NCBI GenBank assembly: GCA_005406025.1
Contig: BGZK01001579.1
Location: 1-64,000, forward strand
DNA: 64,000 nucleotides
Source: Eumeta japonica
Lineage: Eukaryota > Arthropoda > Insecta > Lepidoptera > Psychidae
Direction: 5' to 3'
Shown: in pieces, positions 50,492-61,385 of the stretch
Layout: each line of letters opens with the position of its first letter
Numbering within the stretch: the first letter of the stretch is position 1
Notes under the pieces: model-generated
Told to the model about the DNA's origin: nothing
Database searches by the model: none
What the model saw: only the letters and a program-made list of their open reading frames with translations
Made by a program: the position numbers and the translations under genes

Positions 50492-51387
50492 ATGCCGAGA
50501 GTGTGTGTAAACCATCCTGATAACTTCTGTTATATTTGCGGTCAACTTACTGTTAAACGTCAACGTCGTAGTTTGACACCATTAGTTCAAAACTATTATT
50601 TAAATTATTTTAGTTTTCCGGTGCGAAATTTGGACAAAACCTGGACTCCTAGTATTTGCTGTGCACAGTGTGTCACTTTATTAACATCATGGGCTAAAGG
50701 ATCTCGTCATATGCCGTTCGCAGTTCCAATGATATGGGCCGAACCGAAAGACCATGTATCAGATTGTTATTTCTGCCAAACTTCTATAAAAGGTATTAAT
50801 CACAAATCTAGGAACTCTGTGAACTATCCAAATCTACAATCTGCTCAAAGACCTATCCCACACAGTGATAATTTACCTGTTCCTCAACGTCCAGTAAACA
50901 TGGATGACGTGACCGAAGAAAGTGTATCCGAAAAAAAAATTCCCAAACATCAGTGATGCCAAAATAAAAGAAGGAATCTTTGTAGGGCCACAAATAAGAA
51001 ACCTACTGGCTGATGAAGAGTTTGAACAAAAACTTAATCCGATTGAAAAATCCGCATGGACATGTTTTCGAAATGTTGTTCGTAATTTTCTTGGAAGCCA
51101 CAGGGCCGAAAACTATGAAGAGTTAGTTAACAACCTCTTAGTGGCTTACAAGGACATGGGATGCAATATGTCGCTCAAAATTCACTTTTTACACTCGCAT
51201 TTGGATTTTTTTTCCTCAAAATTTGGGAGCCGTTAGCGATGAACACGGTGAGCGGTTCCATCAGGACATATCCAACATGGAAAAAAGGTATCAAGGCAAG
51301 TGGAGTCTGAACATGTTAGCTGACTACTGTTGGACACTCAAAAGGGATGGGTACCTGACGCTAAATATTCCCGAAAATCCTAAATAA
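50492..51387 (+). pseudogene. Second copy of the arthropod multicopy protein family, internally deleted with two one-base shifts
   Basis: The first frame (ATG 50492, 154 codons) starts 'MPRVCVNHPDNFCYICGQLT' (Cys5, Cys13, Cys16), then 'CCAQCVTLLTSWAKG', 'FAVPMIWAEPKDHVSDCYFC' and 'PNLQSAQRPIPHSDNLPVPQ', all known words of the family's N-terminus. At an A9 run (50931-50939) the frame moves by one base to 'PNISDAKIKEGIFVGPQIRN', 'SAWTCFRNVVRNFLGSHRAE' and 'MSLKIHFLHSHLDFF'. At a T8 run (51206-51213) it moves by one base again to 'AVSDEHGERFHQDISNMEKR' and 'MLADYCWTLKRDGY', ending at TAA 51385-51387 with AATAAA nearby. Several hundred residues of the family's middle are absent. The stretch is otherwise free of stops, so it is younger or less decayed than the copy at 2643-3191. 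Function of the full family is unknown to me; mobile DNA is likely. Confidence 0.75.
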
Positions 51388-51740
51388 AATAAAATACAAG
51401 TTATTTTTTCTTCATTTGAGACATTTTTTTACCATTTTTACTTAAAAAAAGATTAATTGCTGTTGCAAAAAAAATGAGGGTGATCGAAATTTTCTAAAAA
51501 TGCAGATTAGTTACAGATTAGTTGTAGATACAAAATTACCCATTCAATTCCATTTAACTTTCATTAAGGTCATTTTTGTATATCAGTGTTACCTTTCCTG
51601 CCAAAATTATTGTTGTAATAAGCAATGGAAACCACATTAACTTTTCACTTCACTTTATAAACAGTTGACAAAACAGTTCACGTGTAGGTTGTGTGTGGCC
51701 GCTGTCTCTTTTCTACTCGAACGCATTGCCCGATGGAGCG

Positions 51741-51910
51741 GAAAAGAGATAGATGCGTCACAAGCCGCACGTTTGGGCCGATCGTGCCTCTCTATCGCTC
51801 GTTCCGCGCTCTCGCTTGCACACTCGGCTCAGGCGGAACGTGACAATGAGTTATGCTTCTTCGTGCGTGCAGCCGGCGTTCATCAATTTATAAGACGTTG
51901 TCACATACAA
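51741..51910 (+). repeat. 'CGTGCCTCTCTAT' repeat, copy B, block 2
   Basis: Aligns with 39049-39217: 'gagatagatgcgtcacaagc', 'gccgatcgtgcctctctatc', 'ctcgcttgcacactcggctc', 'tgcagccggcgttcatcaat', 'ttataagacgttgtcac'. Together with block 1 at 50055 it encloses the pseudogene above. Confidence 0.6.
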
Positions 51911-54527
51911 AACCCAAAACTCCCACTGCCCACACATGTACCTCAGTGCATTAATTAATTTTCGATTGTTAAAAATGAAATTGAACGCATATATCACACT
52001 CCTCAAATGGATTTGATACATCGCTCCAAAAACATAATAGGTAATAATATACGCTTTTGTTATTCGAAATCGCGACTTGAATCCTTTTACGTCGCATTGA
52101 TGCGACAAGGGTCGACGATGTTAGGAGACGACCCGGGAAAAACGAATTGCGTTTGACATGTGAAAGGCAGCCATTGCAGTCAAAATATTCGTCCATCCCC
52201 CAAAAAAAAACGACAGCGTTGCGGTGGCCTCGTGCGAGGGTCGTTTTAAAAACACTTTTAAAAATTCATAAAGTTGGTGTATGTCCGTGACATTTGATCG
52301 CCCAAAACTTTGGAACTTGCAGATTTTTCTCAGCATATATAGTTGATTGCACGACTAACAATGTGGAATATTTTTACTGAAATTGTATTATGAGATCTTC
52401 AAACTCCTACAACCAAAACGTCAAAACGGAATTTTCATTTTCTATGTCTCTCTATATATAGCTAATATTTTCTCGGTGACTTGATCAACATCAAGTCTGG
52501 AACAAATATAAAAGTAATTTTCACACCTATTCATAATGAAGGAATTTAATACGTTTTGTTTTCATAACGATTCATTCATAATTCATTTAAACCTGATAAT
52601 TATGTTCAATACAAATGTAAAAGTTATACGTTTTTATAACTTGTTTTTTCGGTTTGAAAGCTTAGTTTTTGAGGAATCGAGTACACTGGTGTTATCTTCT
52701 ACAAATTTTAATGATTCCGGAAGAATGCTTGAACTGTATTAGATGAATCAAAATCGGAATTAACTCATGAGGCATATGTTCTTCCAGCACGTGGGCATCC
52801 ACTTTATTATGTCTCCAATTAAAACCCTGGGTATCGCCATATCCGGGTTAAACGCAAATTGCTACACCGGTGTTTCTCCGAGCACACATATAGAGCTGAG
52901 AATAGTCTCAGAACGTTGCTTCGCTTAGATGACGCACGAAAATGTGGTCTTGGGGCAGCGAGTTTGAGGGTTTCAGCGTCCGTTCGCAAACTCCAGCGTG
53001 TCACCTGTGCGTGAATATCATAGGCGATAAAGCAATTCCTGTTTTAAAAAAGAATTTTTTTCCTTTCAGTGAACGATCGAAGTAATGAAAATAAAATAAT
53101 AAAAAAGCGTACGCATGGCCTCGAGTCATGAACGTGACAACATGACATTTATAGTCAATAAGAATCCAATATAACCGGGTTAGCCGCCTCTAGGTGCTGA
53201 GTATGCAGAAGAACTTCTGAGATAGAAGTAAAAAAAGAGGCTCATGTGCCTGGAATCAAATCGGGGATATCATAAGGTCCCACTTGACATATGAATGTCC
53301 AAAGAAAAAGCATTTTGTCTAATGTCTTTGATCTTTCTCATTATAAAATGTGACATTCACAGTCGAGTTTTGTACGAAAAACTATCACGAAGATAAATCC
53401 TCTCTTTTGAAGTATGGGCCAATGAAAACAATAGGAACGGCTCTATGCACTATCGATATTGCGGCTAAGAAAAGTTACTTTATATTGCTTTAAAAAACCA
53501 GAGCATACTTTGAAGCTTATTAATACGAGTTGTTATTTTACCGTCGTAAAACTTGATTTACACCCGAAAATATACGAAAAGAAAATCGCTTTATTATCCG
53601 AAAAATCCGAAAGTTACAAGCCAAAAGGCATAAAATTATTTCAAGTTACTAAAAGTTTGAAGTACACTACAAAAAAAATTTCAAACAAATAATTTACAAG
53701 TCGTATCCTTAGAACCTAATCCCAATTATTGAACTAGTAATTACGAAAACCGAAAAACAAAACATGAAATTTTAGTCTTTTTGGAAACTCGTCTTAAGAG
53801 AATATCTAATTTTATACAATTTTATTACATTTTTATATTTTATTCCATACCCTTCCTTTTTATATTCTAATCAATGAAGCAACAAATTATAAATTATTTG
53901 TCATTTTCATTACGCATTAATGTTTTTATTACATGTTTTTTTTGATCTAAATTACGGCTGGAGTCACTTATGAAAGGTGTAACGCTCGGTAACGTAACGA
54001 TGACAAAGCCAGCCGTTCGTTGAATTGTTTCCCTCTGATTTAATCGCCAGTGTATGTGGAATTGCGAAACAGTGACATGTGTGTCAACGTATATCTTCTT
54101 CACAAAGGTACATAATACGTGAAAAATGAGAAATTAAGTTTTTTGAGCGTTTACGAGTTAGATTCCAAAATTATTACTTTTTACTACCCCACGTCCTAAA
54201 CTTTGAGTACTTAGATTTTGTTTTTGAATTCGTTTTACGACCCTCATCAACTAATATTCCAATTGTCGCTTCTCCTTTTAGGAGCTCCTTTGAAAATACT
54301 CTCGCTATATTGTGGGCGCCCGCCCACTAATCGCTACACAATACAGACATTAAAGAGAAAACAAACGCTCACCACTGTCAGATTCAAAATGTCAAGGGTT
54401 AGCTAATAGGTATTTTAGGGCTACTGTATTCATTTTTATACTGTATTTGTTTTTTATTTGGAATTTAATAGACTTCAGTAATGAGTATTAAAAAAAATAT
54501 GAAAAGGCTCTTTTCACAACAAAAAAG

Positions 54528-54530
<3 letters not shown>
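51911..54530. other. No gene seen; GC-richer stretches at 52080-52330 and 52840-53010
   Basis: The two stretches have short frames on the minus strand (one includes 'CSNLRLTRIWRYPGF') and composition unlike the flanks, which suggests decayed mobile DNA. I do not recognise them. The rest is AT-rich. Confidence 0.35.

Positions 54531-54559
<29 letters not shown>
54531..54559. repeat. (AT)n microsatellite
   Basis: About 29 bp of pure AT dinucleotide. Confidence 0.9.
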
Positions 54560-54563
<4 letters not shown>

Positions 54564-57100
54564 CATTATTATCTTAATCATACCACTCTAATTAAGCGAT
54601 TGTTGTATATATTAAAAACTTTACATTGATATCTCAGAAACGGTTCTGACCATTTCGATAAATGTTTGTACTTTTTGTCTAGCAAAACCCGAAACAAAAA
54701 GGTATTTCTAAGCGTTGCTTCATAGAGCCATCTCATAGAATTTTGAGGTAATTGTATTGTCGTTATGCTACCGACTATAGTGCCGAGTTAACACTAAGCT
54801 TAATGCAAATTTTTCAACAACAGGTGGCACTGTGCAATATTATTAACGTGAGAGAAGGTAATAGGTACGTTTTGCATATTATGTATTTAAGTATTCATTT
54901 TTGAAAATGGATGTACGTAACTTCTCTCGTGCAAAGTTTTCATATTTCCACGGCAATAATAACGAATAAAAAACAATAACGCTTAGACATCGATGCATTA
55001 ATTTCAGGTTCTCTCATTAAGAAACAAAGTTGAAAATTTTTTTGCCAGTTTTTACATTTTTATGTTTCCGAACGGATTGTAAATTTATTTTAAATTTTTA
55101 CATAAATATTATTTAAACATCTGATGTTAAGTACAAAATTGTTTATACTTTATACCAAAAAAGATTGCTACATAAAAGAAACATCGAAATAATCACACCA
55201 TTTTCGCATTTTTTTTAATATAACACTAAAAAAGGAAAGATTTTTAATATTCTATGTTCGACAACCGTTAAATACACGTGTCTCGGGTTGATTCATTCAA
55301 ATCTCGGCGATTGCAATAATATTCGTTTAGATGCAGTAAACCCGGCGTAGTTTTAGCATCAAAGCGAAAATATTTCTCGCATCGTAAAGTTTTCTTTGAC
55401 AGGAATACGTCCGGGCGCACCATTAAATTTTAACGCATCTCGGAATAGCCAAGTGGAGAACTAATTAAGTTTTGTTCCCTCTCAACTTTGACTGAACTAC
55501 GACCTATATATGTCGTTCACTGTTTTTTTTTTCGAATTTTCGAATTTTGCAACAACAAATGGATCGATTCGTTTTCAGATTTAAATGTTTGTCTGTCTCG
55601 AGCGTTTTAAGATAAATTGTCATGAATGGCTCTTAAATAAAATGTCATTGATTGCTTTTTCAAATTATACTTATTTAACCTCAAGAAAGTGAAGATTAAT
55701 TGTAACACGTTAATATTGGCAATAAGACAGATGTCGGCTAAATCTCATCACATCGCTAATATAGTGCCGATTATCAGTGCTGTGATATTTGTTATAAATC
55801 TGTTTTATAACTAACAGTTTAATGTGTGTTAATGGTTTATGCAAAAAAATGAAGATAACTGTCAACTTTACGTGCCATAGATATTATCACCATAGATATT
55901 ATTATATTATAATATATTGAAGGTTTAAGATATATAGGGAGTAATATAACATTATACTTTGTTTATTTACGTCATTCAATTGAATCCCATACTTGATAAA
56001 ATTTATTCGGTTTTTATAGATGGCGTTCTAGGCAATCGTTTAAAGATTTTAGTTGTTTCAAATTTTGTTCACTTCTATTTTAATGCACAACCTTCCACAA
56101 CTTTCTATTTCAGACTGATCTTATTAGACTTTAAAATGGATCGATTCGACAGTTTATAATTTATCAAAAAATTAAATTAACACTTTCGACATTATTCAAA
56201 ATTTAGTGAAACGATTGAGCTTAAATTTTGAAGTGATTTAAAATAAATGAAACAATTGTTGAATAGTTTTCGTTTGATTTTAAGCAAATGATACATTTAG
56301 ATGTTACACTGTGCGAAATTTTTTTTTTAATTCTCTTTTATTATATCTGTTAACCAACGGGCTTTACAGCGTACATTAATTAGCATACGGCGAATGTTTT
56401 TTGAAAAATAAAGTGATTAATGATGGATTTCATAATATAAAATTTATTAAAGAAAAAATTTTTGTAATAAAAATATATGGAGATTAGCGAAATTGTTCTA
56501 AACCGAACATGCTCTAATTTTGGAGAAATCTAAAGTCGATAAATCTCTTTAAACGCCTTGATTCGGATTTTAATTTTACGTTTGACATTTATTTGAAAAA
56601 AAAAATCTATCAAAACCTCTCGCTTAAATTAACGAATTTATTATTTAGATTTACAGCATTTGATTTAGTTTTTATAAATTTTTAATCTTCAATCATTAAT
56701 TAGTGTTAATTTCATCTTCACAAAAATTTATTTTGGGATTCAATCAAAAATATTTTTAATCAATTAAAATTTACTTTTATTAATCCTAAATTTAATGAAA
56801 TGTCGAACACCATTAACACGATGTAAATCGGTCATTTCCGTTAAAAGGTAATACAGTTTCCCAAAACCTTAAGCGTTAATATTTGAAGAAAATTCGATTT
56901 TCGAAAATAGAGGTTCGATTTGCCATAACAATATTGAAAAAAAAAGCGATGATATGCTCAAAAAAAATGTTGTTAAACTGATCAACTGCGCTCTCAAAAT
57001 TCATTTGCGCCGTAGGGAGCCTCAGAAAAAAAAAACACGTTCACAGGCTTACGCACGTTGAAGGGTTTCCCTAACAGCAAATGTCTCACTATAAGCAGTT
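54560..57100. other. No gene seen
   Basis: 2.5 kb of AT-rich, stop-filled DNA. No ORF, RNA gene or repeat that I recognise. Confidence 0.45.
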
Positions 57101-57104
57101 CTGT

Positions 57105-57200
57105 CCCTTCTCAGCGCCCGCCCGCCGCAGCCCGCCCCGTGATAGCCGGCGGCCCAGCGCGCCCTAACTGGATGTCATTGCACCGCCGGCTGTAGTGTTG
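57105..57200. promoter_or_regulatory. Short GC-rich patch
   Basis: 'gcgcccgcccgccgcagccc' and 'gtgatagccggcggcccagc' form a GC-rich island in AT-rich DNA. It could be regulatory sequence, an untranslated exon or a repeat head; it cannot be resolved from sequence alone. Confidence 0.25.
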
Positions 57201-57479
57201 AAAATTTTAATTTAACTTAACCTGAATACTTCACGTTCCGGCTCGAATTAGTGGTGCAGTGTTATATAAAATTAATTTTTCCCTTTTAAAACTTACACAA
57301 AATGATTAAATACAGCGATGTTTATATTTGATTTTAATTATAACTACTTTTATACGGATCGCAATAGACAGCTAAACCTGAACTTTCTGAAACTTTTTAA
57401 ATATTAAGAAATATATAATAATTTAAATAATAAATGTATGTCATATTTTAATTATCCCACTGATAATGAATGCTCTACC

Positions 57480-57745
57480 GAGATATTTTTTTGAAGGCGG
57501 AGGGGCCTGGACCTCGAGAGCTCTCGAGCTGGCTCAGTGCAGATTGGGATGTTGCCATTGTCTATCGCAAACGATGGGACCACGACCGCGACCGAGGGCT
57601 TGACCTGCTCTGCGAAGCACGGGGCGAGTGTTTTAAGTCGACTTAAAATAAAACCATTTTCGATTCCCCCGTCGTCAGAATCGAACCCGATACCCTCTAA
57701 TTCGAAGCTGATGCTCTTAACTACTTAGCCACCAGCGCTCGTTAT
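57480..57745 (-). repeat. tRNA-derived SINE
   Basis: On the minus strand 'GGTGGCTAAGTAGTTAAGAG' (about 57714-57733) is box A, and 'GGGTTCGATTCTGACGACGG' (about 57672-57691) carries a good box B, at tRNA spacing. A body follows (AAAATGGTTTTATTTTAAGT ... ) and ends in a GC-rich segment near 57490. The cloverleaf is incomplete. Confidence 0.6.
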
Positions 57746-58335
57746 AATAATAAAGATTAAGCTAAAATATTATTTTATTTTACAACCGTGAAAACACCGT
57801 AGTGTCAAAATTTTTTCTTCTTAAAATAATAATTTCACCTAAATTTTCTTTACAAACTTTATGTAAGAAAAAGTGGAAGTTTATACTTAGGAAGGCTTTG
57901 CTATTTGCTAAACAAAATCTATTACTTGTATTTCAGTATACTTAAGGACGTTGAACAAAGGCATTGTGACAAAATAAAGTAAATTCTCTAAAAGAAAATA
58001 TTACTTAGGTACGCTGATTCATGGAGAGTAAGTACTTTTTTGTACTTTTTTTTAAACTTTACGATCAAACTCTACGTTAATATTTAATATTTCCATAATA
58101 TTATCGTTTAAAAAAAAATCTATAATATACGTTTTTAAATATAATGCGATCAGGCCATCTAAATAAACAATTATGGATTAATTTCTAATCTTTTCCAAAA
58201 TTAACGGTAGCTTGATTTTGAAATGTTCACATTTACAAGTACTATGATTGCTCCGTATTAAGCTTAAATTGATTTTTACGCCGAGCGTATAATAGGGCTA
58301 TGGTTAAGGTTTAACGAAAAACGACAAAGTAATGC
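57746..58335. other. No gene seen
   Basis: AT-rich spacer. No feature supported. Confidence 0.45.
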
Positions 58336-58339
58336 CCTG

Positions 58340-58830
58340 TGTATTCAAATGGACGGCGGCCGAGTACTCGTGAACTCGCAGCTCGCATTCGTTCGTTACG
58401 TTTTGTTTACGCTCAGCGTCTTCGATTCATATTTGACATGAGAATTAATCGCCGAATGATATATCGATACTACGCTTAAGACTTTTATCCCCGATGTGCC
58501 CCAGGACTCGAAATCACTTTATTGGCGATCCGGACGCCATCCCTCACAAATAACGCCGATCACACTCGAATCATACAAAAGTTCGAGTCTCGCGGATCTC
58601 GAACGAGCCGGGGATTCACTGGCTCGGTCGAGCGGTATATCATTTCGTACAACACTAGGCGTGAGTGTTGCGCAGCCCGAGGTGCACGATTTAAACGTGT
58701 CTAAGCAATTTAGTTTTATGAGAGCGGTCCGACTGAATTTTAACGACGAAGCGCGTCGGGCCGCCCGCGCCGCCTCGGGCGGACGGCGGCCGTGGCCCAG
58801 TTGTGTTTACTTTTTCCTTATTACTTTGCG
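58340..58830. promoter_or_regulatory. CpG-rich block without clear coding
   Basis: About 490 bp with high CpG density (gacggcggccgagtactcgt, cgagtctcgcggatctcgaa, gggccgcccgcgccgcctcg). A plus-strand frame is open from 58496 to 58837 but has no ATG at its start and no domain. Upstream 5' sequence of the minus-strand GPCR gene is one possibility, since promoters of such genes can lie many kb from the first coding exon. Another is an unrelated gene's untranslated exon. Confidence 0.3.
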
Positions 58831-60593
58831 CTATTGACGGAAGCCGATGGAACTATCCTTGCAAAATAAAATCGCGTCCGGAATCCTTAAAACGTCGAAG
58901 AAAACAAAATTACAAACAAACGTGTGGCGGTGTAGCGGTCGTTATGCGAATTTATACACAAACGTCTATCACTGGCGTTGTCGATGTAGGAATTTATATA
59001 CAAGCGTTATAGCACTACGCGTAATCGTACGAAATCATAGACGAACTTAGCTGTGTAGCTATGCTGAAATGACACATATAAATTTATAGTCGTGCATCGA
59101 CAAAGTTTTATACAAATTCAAAATGATAAAGAGCCATTTGGTTAGTTATTTAAAACTTCAAGATACAAAAGATCAGAAAGTTCAGAATGTCATGAAATAC
59201 ATTACTATCAATTTATATGCTTATCCACCATTAGCGGTTCTTAAGACCACACACAAGAACATCAAATTATAACTTACAAGTAGCAAGATATGTAGCGTCA
59301 TGATATCTCGTTTGAGATGTGACTCTTCTTACAGAGGACGGCACGTACACAAAGTAATATTCTAATTTCAAGGTCATTGTCCTGAAGAGAAAAGACAAAA
59401 TGTTTAAAGTTAAATTACACGTAAGTCGCTACATGTCAAATTAAGATAAGCTGAAAAAATTATTTTCTCGTTCTATTTCTTCTATTTCAAGATTGTCAAG
59501 GGCGGCAAGTACCGACCTGTCTTAAGATGTCGATGAAGCATTAAAGGTCATCGAAGGTCACAAAGTCACTAGCATCAGAGAAAAGTATTTACACAACCCA
59601 TAGAGTGCTTGTGATCTTGGAACCAAATGGTACCGTTGGAGTTCAAATCCAGACCGCAGGTGAATGAACTAATACAAATGTATTAAACGAACAGCGCATT
59701 TAATTCCTCGACGACCATACGTTAAGCTGCCGGTCATGGATGCCGTGAACGATGCGGTGACGACGGTTGTTAGGAACGCCAACCTGCACACGGCCAAAAT
59801 GGGAAACTGAAATCTGAAACAACAGGATTGTAGGAGGGCCCGACACAAACCTAAAATCACAGCGACCCGTACAAAGCCTGAATACGGGACACAGATTAGT
59901 CTTAACGAGGGTATTAATTAAGCTACAGTTCGTCTGCTGGCTCTATGTGAATTGAAAATTATATATTCTCTACAAAAATGTTTCTTTACCTCTTTTAGCA
60001 ATCAGGTTTTCTCATAATTATCACCAACCATGTTTCTAATAAATTTGTATTTACGTATGCACATACGTGTACGTGTTTTGCAAAAATATTCACTGATATG
60101 TCCAACCCGAGTCTTCTGCATCGAAGAAGCTTGCTAAATCCTAAGCTTTATTATTGCTTCTTGCGTATTCGCAAAATATTTCAATTAAAACTCTACACTA
60201 CGACAAAATCGCTTTTAACTTATCAGCGTCGACTTAAAAATCAATTATGGCTGTAAACATTTTGGACTTGGAGATATCAACTTGACTACTTCGTACAGGT
60301 CATTGACATCATAAAGAATGCCCATCGAAATTTATTTTACACCCGCCTTAAAAATAGCTATTACATGAAAAACTAATTATATCAGGCGGTTTTGTCGTTT
60401 CTTACAAGCGACGCAATATTGAGAATTTTTGTGTATACATTAAGTACAAATTAAAATGCTGGAAACAACGATTTTGACAATATACAAAATAAATGTAAAA
60501 AATATTCTATCAAACAATCTTAAATAATAACAAAATGGGCGCAATCAAAATTAAAATATATATTTTTATTTATTATATAAATATATATTATTA
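58831..60593. other. No gene seen
   Basis: Mixed composition up to about 59060, then AT-rich. At about 59610-59660 'gttggagttcaaatccagac' resembles a pol III box B, but no box A is convincing upstream. Confidence 0.35.
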
Positions 60594-60602
60594 TTATTAT
60601 TT

Positions 60603-60660
<58 letters not shown>

Positions 60661-60669
60661 AAATAATAA
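60594..60669. repeat. 76-bp perfect palindrome with a (TA)25 centre
   Basis: TTATTATTTATTG (60594-60606) and CAATAAATAATAA (60657-60669) are exact reverse complements on either side of 50 bp of TA repeat. The whole 76 bp reads the same on both strands and can extrude as a cruciform. Confidence 0.9.
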
Positions 60670-60739
60670 ATTTCTAAATCGTGCATAATTCTGTATCAAC
60701 GTTGTAATCACCAAACTGTTGAAAAATACTCTCCCACAA

Positions 60740-60905
60740 TTGTTTATTCGAGATTGAGGGGCTTAACCTCGAGACATCCACGCCAACCCAGGGGCCGAGG
60801 GTTGCTGGCGATCGTCGTCACCACTGCGGTGACTAGACCCCAGGTCGAAGGTGTGGTGCACTCTCCTAGGCACCGAGCACTTGTTCACACAGAGGAACAC
60901 AATCT
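60740..60905. repeat. GC-rich repeat fragment, class unknown
   Basis: 'cgagacatccacgccaaccc', 'gttgctggcgatcgtcgtca' and 'gtgactagaccccaggtcga' stand out by composition. It resembles decayed LINE or SINE body sequence. A similar phrase (gaggatcgccgtcacc) is at 16598. Confidence 0.3.
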
Positions 60906-61179
60906 AAATTAAAGTAAAACCCCATTTTTTAATGTAAAATAGGTATAAAATTCCTCAGTATTTTATTAGGTCAAAAACGTTATTCTTATTAGTATTTTTG
61001 TCGTGAACCGTGTACGAATATTAACGTCTTATAAATATTAACAATACATTCCTATCGCACATTTACAATTTTGTGACAATATGCCGTACAAATAATAACA
61101 TAAATAAATGGATATCTTCGGACATGCACAGAACCATCTGGTCCCAAATTATATAAGCACGAGGCTTACTCTACTATGG
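60906..61179. other. No gene seen
   Basis: AT-rich spacer. Confidence 0.4.
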
Positions 61180-61385
61180 GTATCAGGCAGTTGATGAAAT
61201 ACATATATCCTTTAATTGTTTTTTGTAAATATATACATACACATAATGTATAGAAACGCCCGGACTCAAGACAATCATTAATTTTATAAGGAAGTAAATA
61301 GTTGTCTTATGCGGGAACCGAAGCCACGCCCTCGGCACAGCAGATAGCGTCACCATCGACTGCGCCAACCAGCGAGTCATATTAT
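61180..61385 (-). repeat. tRNA-derived SINE
   Basis: On the minus strand 'GCTGGTTGGCGCAGTCGATG' (about 61356-61376) is box A, and 'CTTCGGTTCCCGCATAAGAC' (about 61305-61325) holds box B. This matches the 'TTGGCGCAGT' head of a widespread lepidopteran SINE. The body runs to about 61180 and includes the ATATACATACAC-like 3' part. Confidence 0.6.

Noticed and set aside
57480..57745. Functional tRNA gene
   Set aside because: Box A and box B are present, but the acceptor and anticodon stems do not pair and a long unrelated body follows, as in a SINE.
58496..58837. 113-codon plus-strand frame in the CpG-rich block
   Set aside because: It begins with GTG and not ATG, has no domain and no splice context. 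GC-rich DNA has few stop codons, so a long open frame is expected by chance.
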